The notes below the pieces were generated by a model. It made no database searches, was not told the origin of the DNA, and saw only the letters and a list, made by a program, of their open reading frames with translations. A stretch of DNA of 14,811 nucleotides from Nitrospinota bacterium (GTDB lineage: Bacteria; JADFOP01; DATKYB01): positions 1 to 14,811 of the forward strand of contig DATKYB010000098.1 in assembly GCA_035528715.1 (NCBI GenBank), in the 5' to 3' direction. Position numbers and translations under genes: made by a program. Positions 9,152 to 14,811 of this stretch are shown here, one piece after another. Each line of letters starts with the position of its first letter. Position 1 is the first letter of the stretch.

Positions 9152-9180
9152 ATTATATTGATTAGACATAATCCTGTCAA
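9152..9180 (-). promoter_or_regulatory. Consensus-perfect sigma70-type promoter, leftward
   Basis: On the minus strand TTGACA (9180-9175), a 17-base spacer and TATAAT (9157-9152) match the bacterial housekeeping consensus at all twelve positions. Transcription should start near 9145, about 27 bases before the HNH gene ATG. It would drive the HNH gene and probably lnt and prfB. It is the strongest promoter match I found in the window. Confidence 0.82.
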
Positions 9181-9188
9181 CTTCAAGT

Positions 9189-9218
9189 TTGACTTTATAA
9201 TCCTTATTGATATATCAT
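9189..9218 (+). promoter_or_regulatory. Putative sigma70-type promoter of the PBP1A gene
   Basis: TTGACT (9189-9194; 5 of 6) is followed after 18 bases by TATCAT (9213-9218; 5 of 6), placing a start near 9225 and about 48 bases before the GTG. It is back to back with the leftward promoter: only 8 bases separate the two -35 boxes. Confidence 0.6.
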
Positions 9219-9272
9219 AATAGCCATCTAAATATTTAATATATTTGTTTAAAAAATATAAAGATCAAAACC

Positions 9273-11528
9273 GTGAAACAAAAAACCATATTTTTTATAT
9301 TATTAATCATATCTATCATCTTAGGCTCTTCTTTTGGGGCTTTTATGGGATATCTTCGCGATCTTCCTCAGATAAAGCTATTAGAAGAGTATCAACCAAA
9401 GACAATTACAAAGGTTTATTCAAATAATGATGAATTAATAGCCGAATTTTTTCAAGAAAACAGGGTATTGATACCTCTCACAAAGATTCCCAAGCTTCTT
9501 AAAGACGCCTTATTAGCTGCGGAAGATTCTCGTTTTTATAACCATTATGGAATCGACTTTAAAGGAATTATCAGAGCTATCTGGTCTAACATAAGAGCAG
9601 GAAAGATTGTAGAAGGTGGAAGCACTCTAACCCAACAGCTATCAAAGGTTCTATTTCTTACTCCAGAAAAGACCATTTCAAGAAAGTTAAAGGAGGCTGT
9701 TTTAGCTTTGCAAATAGAAAGAAGATATTCCAAAGACAAAATTCTTGAGATGTATCTTAACCAAATATATCTTGGGAGTGGCTCCTATGGCGTAGAAGCA
9801 GCTTCCCAAACTTACTTTGGAAAAAGTGTTATAGATCTTGATCTCCCTGAAGCAGCACTCATCGCTGGTTTGCCAAAGGCCCCCTCCTTTTATTCTCCTT
9901 TTAATAATATAGATAAGTCAAAAAGGCGAAGAGACCATGTGTTAAGAAGGTTGGCTGCATTAGGACACATATCTAAAGGAGAACTTGAATATGCTCTCTC
10001 CACCCCTATCAAACTGTCTCATACAAAAAGGAGAATAAACAGATTCCCATATTTTATAGAATACATTCGTCAAAACTTAGAAAAAAAGCATGGGAATGCT
10101 GCTATTTACAAAGGTGGGCTTAATGTCTATACCACCCTTGATATTGAAATGCAAGAGTATGCTCAAAAAGATCTTAGAGAAGGCTTAAGAAAATTAGATA
10201 AAAGAAGGGGATTTAGGCCTATTATTAGAGAAAGAGATACAACCCTAGATCATACTCAAAAAATACCTTCTGTATATAATGTAGGCAGTATAATTTCTGG
10301 AAAGATTGTTAAAATAGAGTCCAATTCTATTTTTTTAAAAATAGATGATTTGAAAGGGAGGATTCTCTTAAAGAATATGGATTGGGCTAAAATTAAAAAT
10401 CCCTTTACTCATTTTAAGATTGGGGACGTAATTGAGGCTAGGATTCTTAATATCTATGATAGAGGAAGCATAAAATACGAGATGGCTTTAGAACAAGAAC
10501 CAGAGGTAGAAGGTGCTATCGTGGCTATTCAACCAGAAACCGGGGCGATAAAGGCCATGGTTGGAGGATATGATTTTTATAAAAGCCAATTCAATAGAGT
10601 AACACAGGCAAAGAGGCAACCAGGTTCTTCCTTTAAACCTTTTATATATGCAGCTGCTATTGACAATGGCTACACTGCCGCTGACATTATTATTGATTCA
10701 CCTATTATTTATAAAGACCCCTCAAAAAATGAAAACTGGAAACCCAAAAACTTTTCGAATAAATTTTACGGCCCTATTACCATAAGAAACGCCTTAGAAA
10801 ACTCTAGGAATGTAGCTACGATAAGGTTATTAGATAAAATAGGAGTAAATACTGTAATCGATTATACCCATAGAATGGGTATTAAGAGTGACTTACATCC
10901 CTATCTTTCACTTGGTTTAGGATCTTTTGAGGTAACGCCTTTAGAATTAACTTCAGCCTTTGGGATATTTTCCAACAAAGGTATAAGGGTCGAACCTTAT
11001 TCAATCCTTTATGTGACAGACATTGAAGGAAAACTTCTAGAAGAAAATCATCCTGTAGTCTCTGATGTCTTAAGCCCAGATACCTCGTTTATAATCACAA
11101 ATCTCCTAAAGGGAGTTGTAGAACATGGAACAGGTTGGCGGGCAAAATCTTTAAGAAGACCTGTTGCTGGAAAAACTGGCACTACAAATGATTTTAGAGA
11201 TGCTTGGTTTATTGGATATGTACCTCATTTAGTAACTGGTGTATGGGTTGGATTGGATGACAACAGTTCTCTTGGGGAAGATGAAACAGGTTCTCGGGCT
11301 GCAAGCCCTATTTGGGTTAATTTTATGAATAATGTACTTAGGGACTGGCCTATTGAAGATTTTAATTTACCTGAAAATATTACCTTAGTCAAAATAGATG
11401 CAAAAACAGGCCTTTTGCCTTCTGAGAACTGCGGAAAAGATCTCATATTAGAATCGTTTGTCAAAGGTACTGAACCTACTGAATCTTGCACTAAGAGTAT
11501 CATAAAAAAACTGATCTCTCGTTTTTAA
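9273..11528 (+). CDS. mrcA: Class A penicillin-binding protein, PBP1A family
   Basis: This bifunctional enzyme, anchored in the inner membrane with its bulk in the periplasm, polymerises glycan strands from lipid II and cross-links their peptides. The 751 residues have one N-terminal membrane anchor (about 5-27) and a GT51 transglycosylase domain with catalytic Glu84 in AAEDSRFYNHYGID, GGSTLTQQL (115-123) and Glu141 in the RKLKE motif. An OB-like insert (about 325-405), typical of PBP1A, follows. The transpeptidase domain has SxxK at Ser452-Lys455 (SSFK), SxN at 511-513 (SRN) and KTG at 634-636. All catalytic residues are intact. The start is GTG with no clear Shine-Dalgarno site; no better in-frame start lies upstream. 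The gene stands alone on the plus strand and ends convergent with ftsY, with no strong terminator seen in the 61 bases between. Confidence 0.96.
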   Translation: MKQKTIFFILLIISIILGSSFGAFMGYLRDLPQIKLLEEYQPKTITKVYSNNDELIAEFFQENRVLIPLTKIPKLLKDALLAAEDSRFYNHYGIDFKGIIRAIWSNIRAGKIVEGGSTLTQQLSKVLFLTPEKTISRKLKEAVLALQIERRYSKDKILEMYLNQIYLGSGSYGVEAASQTYFGKSVIDLDLPEAALIAGLPKAPSFYSPFNNIDKSKRRRDHVLRRLAALGHISKGELEYALSTPIKLSHTKRRINRFPYFIEYIRQNLEKKHGNAAIYKGGLNVYTTLDIEMQEYAQKDLREGLRKLDKRRGFRPIIRERDTTLDHTQKIPSVYNVGSIISGKIVKIESNSIFLKIDDLKGRILLKNMDWAKIKNPFTHFKIGDVIEARILNIYDRGSIKYEMALEQEPEVEGAIVAIQPETGAIKAMVGGYDFYKSQFNRVTQAKRQPGSSFKPFIYAAAIDNGYTAADIIIDSPIIYKDPSKNENWKPKNFSNKFYGPITIRNALENSRNVATIRLLDKIGVNTVIDYTHRMGIKSDLHPYLSLGLGSFEVTPLELTSAFGIFSNKGIRVEPYSILYVTDIEGKLLEENHPVVSDVLSPDTSFIITNLLKGVVEHGTGWRAKSLRRPVAGKTGTTNDFRDAWFIGYVPHLVTGVWVGLDDNSSLGEDETGSRAASPIWVNFMNNVLRDWPIEDFNLPENITLVKIDAKTGLLPSENCGKDLILESFVKGTEPTESCTKSIIKKLISRF

Positions 11529-11589
11529 AATTTCTTAAAAGGGAATTAATAGATTTTTAGGATTTGACTTGATGAAGGATTAATCGGTA

Positions 11590-12531
11590 TTATTTTTCAA
11601 TTAATGCTTCTACGAACTCTTCAGAATGAAACGTCTTTAAATCATCCAAGCCTTCACCTATTCCAATATATCTAACAGGTTTCTTGAATTCATTTATAAT
11701 ACTAACTAATATCCCCCCTTTTGCGGTTCCATCTAATTTAGCTAAAGCTAGCCCTGTTACATCCAAGGCCTCATTAAATATCTTTACTTGAGATATCGCA
11801 TTCTGCCCTGTTGTTGCATCTAAAACCAATAAAACTTCATGGGGAGCTCCTGGTAATCCTTTCTCCATAACCCTCTTCATTTTTTTAAGCTCCTCTATCA
11901 AATTAACCTTGGTATGAAGCCTCCCTGCCGTATCAGCTAAAAGAATATTATAACCCCTTGCCTTGCATGCTTGTATTGCATCAAAAATAACAGCTGAAGA
12001 ATCTCCCCCTATCTGATGTCTTATACACTCAATACCTACTCTATTTCCCCAGATTTCTAACTGCTCTATAGCAGCTGCCCTAAAAGTATCCCCAGCTGCC
12101 AAAAGCACCTTTTTCCCATCTTTTTTAAACATATTGGCCATTTTGGCTATAGTTGTAGTCTTACCTACGCCATTCACGCCAATAACCATAATCACAAAAG
12201 GAGAAGTATTTATTTCTAATTTCTCCTCACCCTGTTGAAGAATTTTTAAGATAATCTCTTTTAAAGACGAGTAGAGAACATCGTAACTTTTTATTAACCC
12301 TCTATTTGCCCTCACCTCTAAATTCCCTATAATCTCTGTAGTACCTTTAATTCCTAAATCAGCCAGTATAAGGACCTCTTCTAATTCATCAAATAATTCT
12401 TTATCAATCTTAACTCTTTTTGAAAGTAACCCCTCAATTTTATTAGTCAGAAATTCTCGGCTCTTATCAAGACCTTTTTTTGTGGAGGTAAATAAATTTC
12501 TCTTTTGTCTCATATCTTTTTCCATACCCAC
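11590..12531 (-). CDS. ftsY: Signal recognition particle receptor FtsY
   Basis: FtsY is the membrane-associated GTPase that docks SRP-ribosome complexes at the Sec translocon. The 313-residue reading is essentially the NG core: an N domain four-helix bundle (about 13-95) and a G domain with G1 GVNGVGKTT (118-126), G2 DTFRAAA (148-154), G3 DTAGR (200-204), G4 in AKLDGTAKGG (264-273) and IGIGEGLDDL (289-298). It has no long acidic A domain of the E. coli kind, so membrane contact probably relies on a short basic N-terminal helix, as in many other bacteria. The start is uncertain between GTG 12531, ATG 12525 and ATG 12513; the last has GGAAAAAGAT before it. It follows smc, a common pairing in bacteria. 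A perfect 15-bp hairpin lies 8 bases upstream of the GTG. Confidence 0.96.
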   Translation of the reverse strand: MGMEKDMRQKRNLFTSTKKGLDKSREFLTNKIEGLLSKRVKIDKELFDELEEVLILADLGIKGTTEIIGNLEVRANRGLIKSYDVLYSSLKEIILKILQQGEEKLEINTSPFVIMVIGVNGVGKTTTIAKMANMFKKDGKKVLLAAGDTFRAAAIEQLEIWGNRVGIECIRHQIGGDSSAVIFDAIQACKARGYNILLADTAGRLHTKVNLIEELKKMKRVMEKGLPGAPHEVLLVLDATTGQNAISQVKIFNEALDVTGLALAKLDGTAKGGILVSIINEFKKPVRYIGIGEGLDDLKTFHSEEFVEALIEK

Positions 12532-12539
12532 TCAAAACA

Positions 12540-12576
12540 ATAAATCTCTTCTTTGTAGTTTAAAGAAGAGATTTAT
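12540..12576 (-). terminator. Perfect 15-bp hairpin between smc and ftsY, terminator-like or regulatory
   Basis: Arms ATAAATCTCTTCTTT (12540-12554) and AAAGAAGAGATTTAT (12562-12576) are exact reverse complements around a 7-base loop. In the direction of transcription the stem is followed by TTGTTTTGAG, a broken T-run. With only three G-C pairs and a poor T-tract it is a weak intrinsic terminator by textbook rules. Its position just before the ftsY start region would also suit an attenuator, an mRNA-processing site or a stabilising element. Confidence 0.5.
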
Positions 12577-12595
12577 AATAATTAAAAAATTTCAA

Positions 12596-14811
12596 TTAGT
12601 TTTTACTATTTAATTGCAAAGAAACAACCTTTGAAATCCCTCTTTCTTCCATAGTAATCCCATACAGAACATCAGAAAAGGACATTGTTCGTTTATTATG
12701 GGTGATGATGATAAACTGGGTTTTTTTGGACAATTCTCTCAGAATATTAGCAAACTTTTCTATATTTGCCTCATCAAGGGGAGCATCTACTTCATCTAAA
12801 AGACAGAAAGGTGCTGGTCTTACTAAAAATACAGAGAAGAGTAAAGCAATAGCTGTTAATGCCTTTTCTCCAACTGATAGTAAAGTGATGTTCTGGAGTT
12901 TTTTACCTGCTGGTTGTACCATTATATCTAACCCTGTCTCAAGTAAATTTCCCTCATCTGAAAGAACCAATTCTCCTTTGCCTCCCTCAAATAATCTCGA
13001 GACTATATCTTGAAAACTCGAATTAACAGCATCAAAGGTCTTCTTGAACATATTTTTTGTTGTTCTGCTTATCCGATCGATAACCTTATGAAGGGATTCA
13101 ATAGATTTGGTAAGATCCTCTTTCTGTTCGTTTAAAAAATTGTACCTTGTTTCAAGATTTTTATATTCTTCAAGAGCAGTGAGATTTACATCTCCAAGCC
13201 TTGATAATTTATCTTTTAATTCACCCATCTCCCTTTCTTTATCTTCTAATAAAAGATTAGCTCCTTCCTCTCTTTCTAATATATCTTCTATCTTAAAACC
13301 ATAATCTTGAGTTACCCTTTCTTCGATGCTTTTCATCTTGGTAAGCAACTCAGTCTTCTTTATATCTACTTCATTGATTTGATTTTTTAATTCACTTATA
13401 TCTCTTCTGAGCTTCTTTGCTTCTTCCTCTAGCGCTTCTAAATTCTTCTTTTTTTCATAAAGGTCTCTCTCTTTGTTTTTAACATTTTCATCAATCACTT
13501 TGTTATTATCAAATAATTTTTTTAAAGATAACTCCATTTCATTTATTGACTCAGCATATTCTTTCTCTTTATCCCTTCCTTTATTAAGAATGTTCTTTAA
13601 ATCCTCCATTCTGGCCTTTATGTCTTCTTTCTTTTCAATGATCTGCTGGATCTTCAGGCTACTATTTTCCTTTTTTCCCCTTAAAGATGTTAGGGAAATT
13701 GCAAGCTCGGTCAACTCGCCTTTTTGTGTTTCTCGATCATTATTCAAAAGAGCAATGGATTTCTGAAATCTGTTAATTTCTTTTTCACTCTCTTCTTTTT
13801 TTTCTGATAAAGAAACTACATCATTCTCAACATCCTTAATTTTTTTATCAGTTTTTTCCTTTTCTTCACTCAATTGACCTTTTTCAAAATCGAATAAATC
13901 AATTCTCTCCTTTATTCTTAAGTATTCTTCTTCCAAATGCTGAAGGTCTTTTTCTAACTCAAGAGATTCTTTTTCTAAATTTTTCTGAGCAATATCCAAT
14001 TCTTCTAATTCTTTCTTGAACTTATTGATAACATCAAAAATCTCATCTTTCAATCCTCTGGTCTTTTCTAACTGATTATTTAATCGATCAATCTCTAATT
14101 TTAAATCCCCAATAATCTTTCTCTTCCTCAACAATTGAAGATTAGCATTATTTTTAAAATTACCTCCAATGACTACGCCAGAAGGTTCCAAGACATCTCC
14201 ATCTAATGTAACCAATGTATTATCAAATTTTTCTTCTATCCATAATTCCAAGGCAATAGAAAAATTCTCAACAATAATCACGTCTCCTAAAAGAAATTCC
14301 AAAACATCTTTAAATTCATCTTTATATTTTATAAGATCTACGGCCTTACTTATAACCCCCTTCTCACCGTTGAAATCAATATTCTTTTTGCTATTAAGGC
14401 TTTTTGGTTTAAGAGGAATAAATGTCCCTCTTCCTCCCCCATTGGATTTAAGACATTGAATCGCTTCCTTGATATCATCGTGGTTCTCCACAACGAGACT
14501 TTGTAATCTTTCACCCAATACCGCGCTTAAAGCAACCTCATATTCAGAAGAGGTTTCTAATAAGTCAGCTACCACGCCGTGAATCCTTTGATTCTTAGAA
14601 GATTGATACTGATGCTTCATAAGATAACGCACTCCTTGCTGGTAACCTTCTAGATTGGCCTCAAACTCTTCAAGAGACTTAAGACGGGAAGCCTTGCTGG
14701 TAAGGCTAGTTTGAATTTCTCTGATTTTATCCTCAACAGAATTATCTTTTAACTGTGTCTCCTCAAGTCTTTTTTCTGCTATTTCTTTATTTCTTTTTAT
14801 TTTTTCAAGAT
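12596..14811 (-). CDS. smc: Chromosome segregation protein SMC, N-terminus cut by window edge
   Basis: SMC is the ATP-driven DNA-organising subunit of bacterial condensin, working with ScpA and ScpB. The 737 visible residues begin in the first coiled coil, then give the dimerisation hinge (about 75-217, with the glycine-rich GGGRGTFIPL and SGVVIGG), the long returning coiled coil rich in Glu, Lys and Leu (about 220-600), and the C-terminal half of the ATPase head. The head has signature LSVGEKALTA (644-653), Walker B FCLLDE (668-673), D-loop LDEAN (678-682) and H-loop region IIITHNKRTM. The usual signature is LSGGE, so Val646 is a variant. SMCs are about 1,180 residues, so about 440 residues with Walker A are outside the window. 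The frame is open to the edge, so the GTG at 14632 is internal. The gene is upstream of ftsY. Confidence 0.96.
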   Translation of the reverse strand, partial: LEKIKRNKEIAEKRLEETQLKDNSVEDKIREIQTSLTSKASRLKSLEEFEANLEGYQQGVRYLMKHQYQSSKNQRIHGVVADLLETSSEYEVALSAVLGERLQSLVVENHDDIKEAIQCLKSNGGGRGTFIPLKPKSLNSKKNIDFNGEKGVISKAVDLIKYKDEFKDVLEFLLGDVIIVENFSIALELWIEEKFDNTLVTLDGDVLEPSGVVIGGNFKNNANLQLLRKRKIIGDLKLEIDRLNNQLEKTRGLKDEIFDVINKFKKELEELDIAQKNLEKESLELEKDLQHLEEEYLRIKERIDLFDFEKGQLSEEKEKTDKKIKDVENDVVSLSEKKEESEKEINRFQKSIALLNNDRETQKGELTELAISLTSLRGKKENSSLKIQQIIEKKEDIKARMEDLKNILNKGRDKEKEYAESINEMELSLKKLFDNNKVIDENVKNKERDLYEKKKNLEALEEEAKKLRRDISELKNQINEVDIKKTELLTKMKSIEERVTQDYGFKIEDILEREEGANLLLEDKEREMGELKDKLSRLGDVNLTALEEYKNLETRYNFLNEQKEDLTKSIESLHKVIDRISRTTKNMFKKTFDAVNSSFQDIVSRLFEGGKGELVLSDEGNLLETGLDIMVQPAGKKLQNITLLSVGEKALTAIALLFSVFLVRPAPFCLLDEVDAPLDEANIEKFANILRELSKKTQFIIITHNKRTMSFSDVLYGITMEERGISKVVSLQLNSKN

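Noticed and set aside
9245-9427. A 60-codon plus-strand ORF overlapping the PBP1A start
   Set aside because: It is in another frame from the clearly coding PBP1A N-terminus and resembles no family I know.
11529-11589. A bidirectional terminator between the PBP1A gene and ftsY
   Set aside because: Short A/T-rich repeats are present but no convincing stem followed by a T-run on either strand.
14630-14632. GTG as the start of a short SMC-like protein
   Set aside because: The frame stays open to the window edge and encodes the expected coiled coil leading into the hinge, so this is an internal valine.
1-14811. CRISPR arrays, tRNA or rRNA genes, insertion sequences, phage genes
   Set aside because: No spaced direct repeats, clover-leaf candidates, transposase motifs or terminal repeats were seen; the window is almost fully accounted for by housekeeping genes.

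Overview
The window reads as a block of housekeeping genes from a low-GC (roughly one-third G+C by eye) diderm, Gram-negative-type bacterium. Lipoprotein N-acyltransferase (Lnt) and the LolC/LolD lipoprotein exporter imply an outer membrane carrying lipoproteins. The order lnt, prfB, lysS, lolC, lolD resembles deltaproteobacterial (Desulfobacterota-like) chromosomes. That placement is an inference, and no marker here fixes a genus.

Layout: positions 1 to 9118 hold seven genes, all on the minus strand and read from right to left: an HNH endonuclease, lnt, prfB (with a programmed +1 frameshift), lysS, lolC, lolD and clpC (cut by the left edge). From 9119 to 9272 lies a divergent promoter region with a consensus-perfect sigma70-type promoter for the leftward genes and a good one for the rightward gene. 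From 9273 to 11528, on the plus strand, is a class A penicillin-binding protein (PBP1A type). From 11590 to 14811, on the minus strand, are ftsY and then smc (cut by the right edge), read smc to ftsY, with a perfect 15-bp hairpin between them. No stretch longer than 300 bases lacks a gene.

Functional themes: envelope biogenesis (Lnt finishes lipoprotein acylation, LolCD extracts lipoproteins for the outer membrane, PBP1A polymerises and cross-links peptidoglycan), translation (RF2, LysRS), protein quality control (ClpC), membrane targeting (FtsY) and chromosome organisation (SMC). The leftward run may be two transcription units: HNH-lnt-prfB from the divergent promoter, and lysS-lolC-lolD-clpC from a promoter just behind a small terminator-like hairpin at the prfB stop.

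I do not see a new multi-gene system. Points that reward a second look are: prfB recoding, which simple gene calling misses; lolD, whose conserved N-terminus lies upstream of any ATG, GTG or TTG codon; the LSVGE variant of the SMC signature motif; the divergent promoter pair whose -35 boxes sit in an inverted repeat; and the hairpin immediately before ftsY.
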